DNA of 64,000 nucleotides from Verrucomicrobiota bacterium (GTDB lineage Bacteria > Verrucomicrobiota > Verrucomicrobiia > Limisphaerales > PALSA-1396), in assembly GCA_016200005.1 (NCBI GenBank), contig JACQFP010000045.1, forward strand, positions 1-64,000, written 5' to 3'. This document shows positions 36,901 through 44,998 of the stretch, one piece after another. The position numbers and the translations under genes were made by a program. The notes under the pieces are model-generated. The model was not told the DNA's origin. It did no database searches and saw only the letters and a list, made by a program, of their open reading frames with translations. Numbering within the stretch: the first letter of the stretch is position 1; each line of letters begins with the position of its first letter.

Positions 36901-37894
36901 TGAGGGTGGCATTCGTCTCCAGGATCGTCCGTCCGCTTCCGCTCATGGTTCCGGCGGTCCAGAAGAGATTTCCTCGGACCGTCAGTGTTCCGCTCCCGGT
37001 CAGGGTCGTGAAGGTGGATCCCAGAGTGACATCGGCGCAATCAGCGGGAGTGCTCAGCGTGACGGTGACGCCGCTGGTGATGAGCGCGATGTCATTCAAG
37101 CCGGGCGCGAGATTGGGCGTCCAGTTCGTGGCCGTCTCCCAATCGCCGCTGGCCGGACTCGTCCAGGTGAAAACGATGGGAGTGAAACGGGCGTGCACCG
37201 TCTTGTCGTTTGTCATCACCACGCTGACCGGGTTGCTGCGCGAGACGATGTCCCCGAGCCAGGCATGAAAGAGTTCGTTGGAGGAGGCGGTGGCCGTCAG
37301 CATGACCGTTTCGCCTTTGTTATAGCTGGGCTGGTCCGGGTTCTTGATCACCGCGCCGCCTTCGCGAATCACCAGCAGGCGATAACGGGCGGAGTTTGGA
37401 TCGGTCGGGTCGGTGCCGTCGAGAAACTCGCGGAGATTTGAAAGGCCGTCGTGGTCGAAATCACTCGTGGCGTTCTGATTCAGGTTGCCGAAATAGGTCA
37501 ACTCCCAGGAATCGCCCAGTCCATCGCCGTCGTTATCAATCCAGAGCATCGCGGGCGCGCTGGTCACGCTGCCGGAGGGATTCGTGAGCACGACTTGGTA
37601 CTGGCCCTCATTGTTCGTGCTCACGTTGTCGAGCAACAAGGAATTTCCGTTCTCGCCGCCGAGGTTGGCGCCGTTGAAGCGCCATTGGTAGGAGAGCGCC
37701 CGCGGATCGGCCACCACGACGGAGAACGCCGCCGATTCGTTCGTCGCGGGAGTCTGGTTCTGTGGCTGGCCGGTGATTTGTGGCGGGAAGATGGTGTCGG
37801 CCATCTGCACGGTGAGATTTCCATTGGGGTCGAAAAGGAATTGGGAGTTCTGGGCGTGGGCGAAAGTGGCGAGCAGGAGAACAGTGACCGCCAA
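33998..37894 (-). CDS. Giant secreted repetitive protein (Ig, Ca-binding, beta-helix repeats)
   Basis: About 1,298 residues if translation starts at the TTG at 37894, directly before a signal peptide (AVTVLLLATFAHAQ). Then come an Ig-like domain (PPQITGQPQNQTPATNESAA, SYQWRFNGANLGG, VVLTNPSGSVTS), an Asp-rich Ca-binding block (DNDGDGLGDSWELTYFGN, DFDHDGLSNLREFLDGTD), a bacterial-repeat domain (YNKGETVMLTATASSNELFH) and long beta-helix-type repeats of about 240 residues (SGTLDLGGGGTHSGSF, LENGGTVLWTGAG). The C-terminus is YRLENNAGVGSTNWTAVPGD then LYRVRVLP. Probably a cell-surface adhesin or autotransporter-like passenger; no beta-barrel is seen. The frame stays open upstream to 38494, but that part is repeat sequence. 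Confidence 0.8.
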   Translation of the reverse strand: MAVTVLLLATFAHAQNSQFLFDPNGNLTVQMADTIFPPQITGQPQNQTPATNESAAFSVVVADPRALSYQWRFNGANLGGENGNSLLLDNVSTNNEGQYQVVLTNPSGSVTSAPAMLWIDNDGDGLGDSWELTYFGNLNQNATSDFDHDGLSNLREFLDGTDPTDPNSARYRLLVIREGGAVIKNPDQPSYNKGETVMLTATASSNELFHAWLGDIVSRSNPVSVVMTNDKTVHARFTPIVFTWTSPASGDWETATNWTPNLAPGLNDIALITSGVTVTLSTPADCADVTLGSTFTTLTGSGTLTVRGNLFWTAGTMSGSGRTILETNATLNLAGGVTLNTRTLENGGTILWSGGGFLGVIGGAVITNRGGALFRAENVTDASLGGGIAAGRFDNAGDFRKAAGTRPLSINSGLNFNNTGTVEIEADTLLCNGSFNNNGTVTLSPGTTNRLTACGAGGGTFNAPATALVEWTGGTFTLNPGAQLNGAGLYRINLSSVVTANANLAVENLDLINGTLDGSGTVTIATAINWTGGTMSGSGRTIIRAGVALNAALPSLGFLNSRTLENGGTVLWTGAGNIGLNSGAVITNRAGALFHVQSAAFLSSGGTGGRFDNAGTFRKSANSGTTTVVSGVSFNNSGTVEIQTGTLDLGGGGTHSGSFAVPAGTALTLSGGGHSAGASSSVIGAGQFTISGGTATLAGLVNVSGSNTFSGGTANLNGNYICTNNTMTISGGTANFSGAGLVSPAVLNFSNGTLTGTSTVTVNTAMNWTGGRMSGSGRTIIPSGVTVNAAIPSLVILETRTLENGGTVLWTGAGIFGVISGAVITNRVGALFHAQNAVGLGGGIANGRLDNVGTFRKSVSAGITAVASGMSFNNFGVVEIQSGTLDLGGGGTHSGSFTVPVGTALTLSGGAHTADGSSSITGAGQLTVSGGSLSSAGLVNVSGSNTFSGGTSNLTGNTICTNNTVTISGGTANFSGTGLVSPAVLNLSSGTLTGTSTVTVNNTMNWANIGRMSGSGRTIILPGAALNIATASGVILDTRTLENGGTVLWTDVGLIGVISGAVITNRAGALFHVQNAAGIGGGIANGRLDNAGTFRKSVSAGITAVASGMSFNNYGTVDIRSGILAASGGYVSSSSALLNCALGGTTAGTNYGQLQVAGTVTLNGALSVDLLAGFTPATNDTFTVLTAGSRNNTFTSFSYPSNRVTMLLSNSPTSVILRATDVFPIPQPVLLTPQLVGSNALLTWTATSNVTYRLENNAGVGSTNWTAVPGDVTTLSNTASKLDALTPSNRLYRVRVLP
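34557..36650. repeat. Internal long repeats in the giant secreted-protein gene
   Basis: Three to four units of about 645-720 bases begin near 34557, 35277, 35994 and 36640, each marked by GTTGAAGCTCA followed by (for the first two) CGCTGGCGACAGCGGTGATG. The first two units are nearly identical over about 100 bases at their start, and the others diverge more. Units encode about 215-240 residues. Confidence 0.85.
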
Positions 37895-38514
37895 TTGTGC
37901 CTCAACGCAAAGGCGCAAAGGCGCAGCGCGGCCGAGCCGCAACCAAAGGAGCGCGGACAGCTTTGTCCGCGTGTTTCTTCCTCCACGGTTGTTTCGCGCG
38001 GACAAGGCTGTCCGCGCTCCGGGAAAATCTTCGCAGGACGCGACGAAGTTGGGAGATAGCACTGCAAAGACGCGGAGCGGAACGGAAGGAAAACGAAACG
38101 CCGTGTTCAAGAGTGAACTTACCAAACGGTGGCGCATGACACTCCGGGCGAAGCTTCCTAAAATCCTTGCGTCTTTGCGTCTTTGCGTCTTTGCGTTCAA
38201 GCGCCACCGCAGGGCTGACACCGCTTTGGCTGGTTCGGTGTTCGATGTTCGAGGTTGGATGTTCGATGTTTCCTCCTCCCGAAAGCGGTGTGTGCCCTCA
38301 CCCCTCACCCACCGCGCTCCAAAACCTGGCGGACTTTCGGACGGTTCAGGGAAGGACGGCGGCATTGGTTTGGGCGGACGCCCACAGTCGTGACTGATGC
38401 AGGCCGGGGCGGCCCGCGCTCCGACAAACAACTTCCCAGCCCAAGCGCGCGCTTTGGAGGGCTTCGGAAGGAAATGAAACGCAATGAAGTTCATTGGCAG
38501 AAGTCACCTACAAA
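37895..38514. repeat. Island of stacked short repeats upstream of the giant secreted-protein gene
   Basis: In about 600 bases I see at least five families: CAACGCAAAGGCGCAAAGG at 37902; an inverted pair GCGCGGACAGCTTTGTCCGCG (37951) and GCGCGGACAAGGCTGTCCGC (37997); TTGCGTCTTTGCGTCTTTGC (38168); GTTCGATGTTCGAGGTTGGA then TGTTCGATGTTTCC (38239); and CCCTCACCCCTCACCC (about 38296). No gene is convincing; the long open frames here read as repeat products. It separates the gene from a decayed copy of its own 5' end. Confidence 0.8.
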
Positions 38515-38660
38515 TTTGATTTCGCGGCTGGCCGATGATTTGGGGCGGCGCGGTGGTGCCAGCCATCTGCGCGGTGAGATTGCCAATGTGGCGAGCAGGA
38601 AGATCACAGCCGCCACGCAGGATCCGCGGACGCATCGTAGCGCAGGTTTCCAAACCTGTT
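38515..38660 (-). pseudogene. Decayed partial duplicate of the 5' end of the giant secreted-protein gene
   Basis: On the minus strand one frame reads GNLTAQMAGTTAPPQIIGQP followed by RNQI, against GNLTVQMADTIFPPQITGQP then QNQT in the intact gene. A second frame reads AVIFLLATLA against the signal peptide AVTVLLLATFA. The two frames are separated by a deletion of about 38 bases relative to the intact gene. It lies about 730 bases upstream of the matching segment. It probably shows what preceded the gene before repeats were inserted. Confidence 0.75.
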
Positions 38661-38735
38661 GTATCGCCGATTTCCAAATCGGCGCGCAAGCCGTCTTTGT
38701 AAGGCCAGCGGGTTTGAAAACCCGCGGCACGGCAG
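38634..38735. repeat. Nested palindromes (CGCAGGTTTCCAAACCTG family)
   Basis: GCAGGTTTCCAAACCTG, GCCGATTTCCAAATCGGC and GCGGGTTTGAAAACCCGC lie in sequence within 100 bases. Each is a near-perfect hairpin. They lie beside the decayed duplicate, between it and the RHS gene. Confidence 0.75.
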
Positions 38736-38875
38736 ACTTGGAACTGTGCTCCGAGGTTTCCATTTGCGACAAACACGGCCATGCTAAAGAAGTCCACGGT
38801 TCCTTCACGGCGCGACTGGAACCGAGGCGTCGGCCGTTTTAACGTTTTTTGCATAGTTTATGACAGAGTGGGCGA

Positions 38876-41800
38876 CTAAAACCCGAAAATCGCAGCGAGT
38901 AATTGCCGAAAATCCGTGGCTGAGCTGCCAAAGTATGTAGCGAGTGGCACAGCGATTTCGTCCAAAGCGATTTCGATGTCATACACGATCTCTGGCGAGG
39001 CAGGATAAGGAATCATGTAAACTTGCTGACCAGCCCTGTTGACAAATTCGACACCGTAATTGAGCACCCGATCCGTCGCAGGCAAGTCAGACTCTATTGT
39101 CTGGATGTAGTTTTGCCACTGCGTCCGCGCCTCAGGGAGTCTCTCAATAACAGCCTGAAGGCGGCCCGCCACGGCGGGAAGTTCGACTTCACAGGTTACT
39201 ACAATAGCCTCGCCAGCCGCCGCTAGTTCTTCCCCGTGTTCTGCACCTTGTTCCGCAACTATGCCGGCCGCCGCACACGCTTTCGGTTGACGCGAACAAG
39301 TGCAATCCACTGTCGTTAGGCATAACCCTTCGGGGTCAATGCGGTTGACCGGTTCGTTGCCTACGTAAGCATACAAGTTCGGTCCCTGTGACAGTTCCGC
39401 ACCTCGGAGCGGATCGCGAGAGAGCCAGCGTCCGAGTCCCGAATCGTAAGCCCGATAGTGGGTCAATGAAAGATTGGCCTCGGCGGACTGGAACATACCG
39501 GCAAAGCTGAAGTCAGTATCCATGTCGCCCGTCAGCTTGGTTCGGCGGCCATACGGATCATACGCGTAACGCGCCCGCACGTTACCGCTCGTGTCGGTGA
39601 GTTCGCGGATGGAACCGAGATGATCGCGCGTGTAGAAGAACCTGCCGCTAGCCGGGCCGGTTTCCACCTTCACGCCTTGCGGGAAGAACCGCTTCGTCAC
39701 CACGCCGGACGCATCGCGTTCCTCGCAAATCCGCCCACCACACCATACAAATCGTCGGCGCGAGACTTCGGACCCGTTCAGGAGTTGTCGAATTGCCACC
39801 ATTCGACTGAGGCCGTCGTACGTGAACTCGGTCCGCTGGTTTCCAACGTTGACGGCGACGAGGCGATCCACAGCATCCCATTCGTTGGTGCGCGTGGCGC
39901 CGGGCGCGGTCGTGGTCCTGATCTCGTTCAGGCCGTTGTAAGTGGCGGTGTAATTTGACGCGCCGACTTGCTCGGTCAGGCGATTGCCGGCGGGGTCATA
40001 GGCATAGGCAAACGTGTTGACGAGGTTGCCGGCGTTGGTGACGGTGGCCGAGAGCAATTGATTCGCGGCGTCGTAGCCGAAGGCGAGAAGGTTCGGCGAT
40101 TGTGTGCCGGCTTGTTGAGACCACGTCGTGATGCGACCCTTGGGAACATCGCGGCCATAAAGGAACTCGGAAATCGGCGTCGCCCCCGCCGTGTGCGTAA
40201 TCCGCTGGAGCATCAGGTCCTGGAGGTTGTTTCCGTAACTCCGTTCTGTAGTCTGGCCGTTGGGAAATGATTTGGAGACGAGGCGGCGTGAACTTCCGTC
40301 GTAGGCGTAAGCAAAAACCCCTAGGGCGTTAGTTACGCCGACCAGTCGCCATGCCGCATCAAAAATCATCGCCGAATCCACGCCGTTGATGGCACGGTGA
40401 ACAGGCCGGCCTAGTTCATCATAGCTGTAGGTAACAGTGTCATTGAGCAGCGGGCCATCCACGCTCGCCAGCGCTCCGGCGCCCAAAGTCGGAGTGCCGG
40501 TGATCGGGTTGTACGAGTACCGCGTGGTCCCGGTGCCGTCGGTCATGGAAACGACCCGCTCATAATCAGGATCGTACTGCAAACTGACGCCGGGCGTCGG
40601 AATGATTGCGCTGCCATACGCGATGGACTTGAGCGTGTTGTCCCGATTGTAAGCGAACTGGGTGACCTGCTGTTTTTCATCAATCGCCAGACGCAGACGG
40701 CTGGTGGTGTTCTCATATTGGTACGTGGCTTGGGAACCGTCCGCGTACTGTTTGCTGGTGGGCCGCCCTTGCACGTCGGTGAGCCAAGACGTGGTGCGGC
40801 CCATGGGGTCGGTCAGGCTCTTGATTTGTCCGCAGCGGCACCAATCAAAGCGCGTCACGCGGCCCAACGGGTCCAACGGGTCCGTTCGCTTCTTCACTTG
40901 CCCCACGTTGTCGTACTCGAAGAAGGTCTGCCGCCCGGCGCGGTCCCGGAAGGTGACCATATCCAATCGGTTGTAAGTAAACTGCTCGAACGTGGAATCG
41001 GGGTGCGTGATTCTGGTGACCCGATCCATGACGTCGTAATCAAACGTCAGCCTGTAGCCGCTCACGCTGGTCAGGGTGCGGATTCGGCTGAACACATCAA
41101 ACTGGGCCGTGACCGTGTCGTTGGTTCCCGGCAGCGGCCCGTCCACGGCGAAGAGATGGCCATCCGCGTCGTAGGTATAAGTGGTCGTTTCGCCTTTGGC
41201 ATCAGTGGCGGTCAGCCGTTGGCCGCGGGCGTTGTACGTGAAGGTGTTGGTCTGGCCGGCGGCGTCAACCGTGGTGAGGGGCCGGTGCTGCGCGTTGTAG
41301 GTCGCGCGGAACAGCAACTCGTTGTTGACGGCGCGAGTCTGGCGGACTTCCAACAGATCAATGCCGTTTGTCGCGTACACGAAACTGAACGCGCGCCCGA
41401 GGGGATCCACCGAATTGATCAGGTGGCCAAACTGATTGTAGGCCTGGGTCTGAAGCTGGGTTTGTCCATCGTCGAGCACGCGTCCGATGTGAGTTGGCTG
41501 GTCACTTGAACCGACGATTCCATTGAAGCTGCCTGCATAAGTGTACCAGACGCGGCCCTCCAGCGGTTCCTTGGTGCTCTCGAGAATTCCCGACGTCACG
41601 TTCAGGTCCGCCGAGTGCAGCCAGTGGTAGATTTTCGCCTTGGTATAATCGCCCTGGCTGCTCGCGTTGGCCGTCCGGCTCCAGTAATACGTGTTGCGCG
41701 CGTAAAGAAACCGGTTGTAGAGGCCCGTCATCCCCACTGGAACCGAGGCGATGGGATCGGAAGCGGGGATGGTGTTGGTGGACCGTGAGTACTCCACGCG

Positions 41801-43927
41801 ATCCGCACTGCCGTCCGGGTACTGGGTTTCCGCAATACGGGTTGCGTTCGTTTCCGTCGGGCCCGATGTAATGAAGCTAGTAATGCCGTAGGGGGTGACC
41901 ATGATTTCGATGATGTCGCTGAAGAGCGTGATGGACGTGTTGTTCGAGCACGAGGTACCCGCTTGCATATAATCGAACTGAGACTGGAGACCGAGGACGT
42001 CGGTGATTTTGACCAGGAACTCAGTGTGGAAAAAGCTTGGAAAGTTTGTGCACTCCGGGTTAGGCATCGGCAAAGGAACCGCCAACCGGTCATACTCGAA
42101 GGTGGCGAAGCGTCCAAATGGATCGGTCACTTTGGTGATCAGGTTGGGATTCGTCGGATGCTGGTATGAAATCGTCGTCACCTGGCCGATGGCGTCGGTG
42201 AGAGCAACCAGTCGCCCCTGGTCGTACGTGAGCGTGACGGCGTTGCCGGAGGAGTCCACCACTTGCCTGAGGGCAAGTCCAAGCGCGCCGATATCCGGGC
42301 CGAAGATTTTTTTCGAGCCGTCGGGCCAGACCATTTCGTACGTGTTCGTGCTGGTGCGCTTGAGCAGGGTTTGGTCGTACTGATTGGGAGCGTAGCTCTG
42401 CGTGCTCGTGTCGAAACCGGTGAAGATGCGCGCGCCGCCGCCGCCGACGAAATAGGTGGCGGTTGCCGAATTAGCCACAAGCGCCTCGTTCCAATCGTGC
42501 GTCCACTTCGGGCCGAACATAGAGGCAACGGCGCTGGCCGGTTGAAGGTAGTCCCGGTGATTGTAGCGGACGGTGAACCGGACGGGCGGACCAACCGGCG
42601 GCGTGTAACCCACCGGTGTGTCCCTGACCTGCAAATTGGCGAGCATGAGATGCACGCTGGAAACGGCCATGCCTGTGGCAAAGGGGAGTCGACAACTTCC
42701 CGTTTGAAGATCATTCAGCGCATAAATGTTGGGATCGCTGAGGCTCGGGTCGCCCTTGCCCCAGACCGACTGGCCTTCCTGGGCGTCAACGCTCCGCCAG
42801 CCACGCGGCAAGTCTCCCGGTGGGATTAGAAAATAGCCGCTCGTCTCGGCTTCAAGTGCCTGCCTTGTCGCCCAGACCGTGGTCGCGAAGGTTGGGTCCT
42901 CCACCAAATACCGGTCGCCCTCCTGCCGCACGATCGCCGCGTAATGGCCGACCTTCCAATGCACGACGGAGGGAACGGGAAAAAAGTTAGCGAGTTTGTG
43001 AGTTAGTGATTTAGTGAGTGAATTCACTGATTCAGACTTCACTGATTCACTGACTGTCCTGAACGCCATCTGGTAATTCAGCCCAACTTTCTTCGAGAGT
43101 TCGGCCACCTGCGGCAGCGAGAAACCTTTCTGGGTCGAGGCCGACTTGAAAATTTCCATTTCGACTGGCGCTTGCGGGTCGAGCGAACGTTTGATGGACT
43201 GCAACGCCAGCGGCCCGCAACGGAAAGAAACCTCGGGCTCATTTTGCATACTCCAGAGCGCATCCCGCGCGATGTTGATTCGCTCGGTCGCCCCGCCAAT
43301 GAACCCGCGCTTCTCGACCGATTTCAGCAGCGCCGCCAATTCGTTCATCCGACCAAGCCGGGAATAGAGGCCGGCCAGTTCACACACGGCCCGGTCCGCG
43401 AGGAATTTGCCCCGGGCATCCGTGGCCTTCTGCCCCAGCGACCACGCCTCTTGCCACGCCTCCAGTGCCAGCGAGTAATGAGCGGTGTTGTAGTATTCCA
43501 AGCCCAAGTCCGTGAGCAGCGCCGCCCGCCACGGAGACCTGGGATGCTTTTCCAAAAACCCCGTAAGGCTGGCGAAGTCATCCGGCCCGCTGCGCTTCGC
43601 GTAACCAAGCAGCGCGGCGGCCAAAGCAGTGTTTTCCTCGGCACTCGGCTCGCCGCCAATCGGAACCAGCGGCTCCTCAAACAACCGGGCGCGGAAAAGC
43701 TCCTGTGTCGTCGGGGTCGAAGAGAAAGCGAGCGAGGCTTGGGGCGGCTCTACCTTCGGCACGGTCTTGTTCACGACAACCCGGCCTGGCGCTTCGGCGC
43801 AAACGCCGCCCAGCCGAAGACAAAAGAACATCGTGATGGTGGCAGCGGACAGTCCGTATCGAACGAATTTCCCAAGACCCGCGAATAGCCTTTCCATATG
43901 AGAAGTTTTTTGTGTCGGAATTCGCAT
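38876..43927 (-). CDS. RHS/YD-repeat protein with TPR-like and C39-peptidase-like N-terminal domains
   Basis: 1,683 residues. A signal region (YGLSAATITMFFCLRLGGVCA) is followed by TPR-like helices (ALEAWQEAWSLGQKATD), then a C39-like papain-fold domain with Cys in FRCGPLALQSIKRS, His in HWKVGHYAAIVRQ and Asp in LVEDPTF. Long RHS/YD repeats follow (GYRLTFDYDVMDRVTRITHP, FEYDNVGQVKKRTD, RYAYDPYGRRTKL). The core ends with SLTHYRAYDSGLGRWLSRDP and GPNLYAYVGNEPVNRIDPEG, after which about 130 variable residues form a possible toxin tip that I do not recognise. No immunity-like gene follows. An in-frame repeat interrupts the C39 domain. Confidence 0.9.
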   Translation of the reverse strand: MRIPTQKTSHMERLFAGLGKFVRYGLSAATITMFFCLRLGGVCAEAPGRVVVNKTVPKVEPPQASLAFSSTPTTQELFRARLFEEPLVPIGGEPSAEENTALAAALLGYAKRSGPDDFASLTGFLEKHPRSPWRAALLTDLGLEYYNTAHYSLALEAWQEAWSLGQKATDARGKFLADRAVCELAGLYSRLGRMNELAALLKSVEKRGFIGGATERINIARDALWSMQNEPEVSFRCGPLALQSIKRSLDPQAPVEMEIFKSASTQKGFSLPQVAELSKKVGLNYQMAFRTVSESVKSESVNSLTKSLTHKLANFFPVPSVVHWKVGHYAAIVRQEGDRYLVEDPTFATTVWATRQALEAETSGYFLIPPGDLPRGWRSVDAQEGQSVWGKGDPSLSDPNIYALNDLQTGSCRLPFATGMAVSSVHLMLANLQVRDTPVGYTPPVGPPVRFTVRYNHRDYLQPASAVASMFGPKWTHDWNEALVANSATATYFVGGGGARIFTGFDTSTQSYAPNQYDQTLLKRTSTNTYEMVWPDGSKKIFGPDIGALGLALRQVVDSSGNAVTLTYDQGRLVALTDAIGQVTTISYQHPTNPNLITKVTDPFGRFATFEYDRLAVPLPMPNPECTNFPSFFHTEFLVKITDVLGLQSQFDYMQAGTSCSNNTSITLFSDIIEIMVTPYGITSFITSGPTETNATRIAETQYPDGSADRVEYSRSTNTIPASDPIASVPVGMTGLYNRFLYARNTYYWSRTANASSQGDYTKAKIYHWLHSADLNVTSGILESTKEPLEGRVWYTYAGSFNGIVGSSDQPTHIGRVLDDGQTQLQTQAYNQFGHLINSVDPLGRAFSFVYATNGIDLLEVRQTRAVNNELLFRATYNAQHRPLTTVDAAGQTNTFTYNARGQRLTATDAKGETTTYTYDADGHLFAVDGPLPGTNDTVTAQFDVFSRIRTLTSVSGYRLTFDYDVMDRVTRITHPDSTFEQFTYNRLDMVTFRDRAGRQTFFEYDNVGQVKKRTDPLDPLGRVTRFDWCRCGQIKSLTDPMGRTTSWLTDVQGRPTSKQYADGSQATYQYENTTSRLRLAIDEKQQVTQFAYNRDNTLKSIAYGSAIIPTPGVSLQYDPDYERVVSMTDGTGTTRYSYNPITGTPTLGAGALASVDGPLLNDTVTYSYDELGRPVHRAINGVDSAMIFDAAWRLVGVTNALGVFAYAYDGSSRRLVSKSFPNGQTTERSYGNNLQDLMLQRITHTAGATPISEFLYGRDVPKGRITTWSQQAGTQSPNLLAFGYDAANQLLSATVTNAGNLVNTFAYAYDPAGNRLTEQVGASNYTATYNGLNEIRTTTAPGATRTNEWDAVDRLVAVNVGNQRTEFTYDGLSRMVAIRQLLNGSEVSRRRFVWCGGRICEERDASGVVTKRFFPQGVKVETGPASGRFFYTRDHLGSIRELTDTSGNVRARYAYDPYGRRTKLTGDMDTDFSFAGMFQSAEANLSLTHYRAYDSGLGRWLSRDPLRGAELSQGPNLYAYVGNEPVNRIDPEGLCLTTVDCTCSRQPKACAAAGIVAEQGAEHGEELAAAGEAIVVTCEVELPAVAGRLQAVIERLPEARTQWQNYIQTIESDLPATDRVLNYGVEFVNRAGQQVYMIPYPASPEIVYDIEIALDEIAVPLATYFGSSATDFRQLLAAIFGF
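42985..43057. repeat. Inverted iterated repeat (AGTGATTTAGTGAG / CACTGATTCAGA) inside the RHS gene
   Basis: GAGTTTGTGAGTTAGTGA and TTAGTGAGTG are followed by inverse units AATTCACTGATTCAGACTTC and ACTGATTCACTGAC. On the coding strand it is read as SESVKSESVNSLTKSLTHKL, between NYQMAFRTV and ANFFPVPSVVHWKVGHY. It therefore lies between the catalytic Cys and His of the C39-like domain. Confidence 0.85.
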
Positions 43928-44077
43928 TATTTGTTCTCTAATTCACAAGTTTGGTCAAGTCTTTATTGAATCCAATCACGCGACTTCTTGCGCACTTCCG
44001 AGCGGTCTGGCAGCGCCGTTGATGAGTTTCCCAAGATTGACCTTTGAAGTTAAAACGTCGCTGTCTATAACCAGCGC

Positions 44078-44998
44078 GTGTCCGACGCCGAAGTCACCCC
44101 GATAAATGCGGCGACGCGCTACTGCGCGGTGTTCGGTCATCCCGTCAAACATTCCGCTTCGCCAGCGATGCAGAATGCCGGCATTGCCGCGCTGGGTTTG
44201 AACTGGCGTTACCTCGCGTTTGAAGTTTCTCCTGACGATTTGCGCGCGGCCTTGGACGGCGCGAAGGCGATGCGCTTTATCGGCGTGAATCTCACGGTGC
44301 CGCACAAGCTGCTGGCGGTGGACATGGTGGATGCGCTCGATGAGTCCGCCCAGGTTTGGGGCGCGGTGAATACGATCCGGTTCGAAGGTCGTGATGATCG
44401 CGGCGAATGGCGGCCCTTGGACCAGTTCGAAATCGTGCCGGGCGAAACCCGTTCCCACGGATTCAACACGGATGCCGACGCCATCACGCAAGCGCTGCGC
44501 GAGGATTTGGAACTGGAAACTCGCGGCGCAAAAGTATTGGTGCTGGGCGCGGGCGGGGCCGGGCGGGCCGCTGCCCTGAAGCTGGCCGCGGACGGCGCCG
44601 TCGAACTCTGGCTCGTCAACCGCACCCAAGCGAAGGCGGAAGCCGTTGCCGCCGAGATCCGCCAACGGCATCCCGGTGTGCGCGTCAACGTCGGTTATCC
44701 GAAAGCAGACATTGATCTGGTGCTGAACGCCACTTCGCTCGGTTTGAAAAGCGACGACGCATCGCCGTTGGACGGAAAAGAACTTTCCCTCCGTGAGGCC
44801 CGCGCGGTTTACGACATGATTTATCGTCCGGCAGAGACGCCGCTGCTGAAATCGGCCAAGGCTGCGGGTTGTCGCACCGCCAACGGGTTGGGCATGTTGT
44901 TGTATCAAGGCGCGAAGGCGCTGGAATTGTGGAGTGGCCGGCCCGCTCCCGTGCCAATCATGCGCCGCGCGCTGGAGGGGAATGTTTATGGGCATTGA
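44078..44998 (+). CDS. aroE: Shikimate dehydrogenase AroE
   Basis: 306 residues from a GTG start (MSDAEVTPINAATRYCAVFG). It reduces 3-dehydroshikimate with NADPH. Family motifs are FGHPVKHSASPAMQNA, GVNLTVPHK with the catalytic Lys, GAVNTI, HGFNTDADA, VLGAGGAGRAAALKL for NADP binding, LVNRTQAKAEAVAA and YDMIYRPAETPLLKSAKAAG. The 3' end overlaps the prepilin peptidase start by 11 bases, so the two are probably cotranslated from one message. Confidence 0.97.
   Translation: MSDAEVTPINAATRYCAVFGHPVKHSASPAMQNAGIAALGLNWRYLAFEVSPDDLRAALDGAKAMRFIGVNLTVPHKLLAVDMVDALDESAQVWGAVNTIRFEGRDDRGEWRPLDQFEIVPGETRSHGFNTDADAITQALREDLELETRGAKVLVLGAGGAGRAAALKLAADGAVELWLVNRTQAKAEAVAAEIRQRHPGVRVNVGYPKADIDLVLNATSLGLKSDDASPLDGKELSLREARAVYDMIYRPAETPLLKSAKAAGCRTANGLGMLLYQGAKALELWSGRPAPVPIMRRALEGNVYGH

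Noticed and set aside
37895-38494. A 200-residue N-terminal extension of the giant secreted protein, open to 38494
   Set aside because: It is made of translated repeats and places the signal peptide in the middle of the chain, so it is not credible as a leader.
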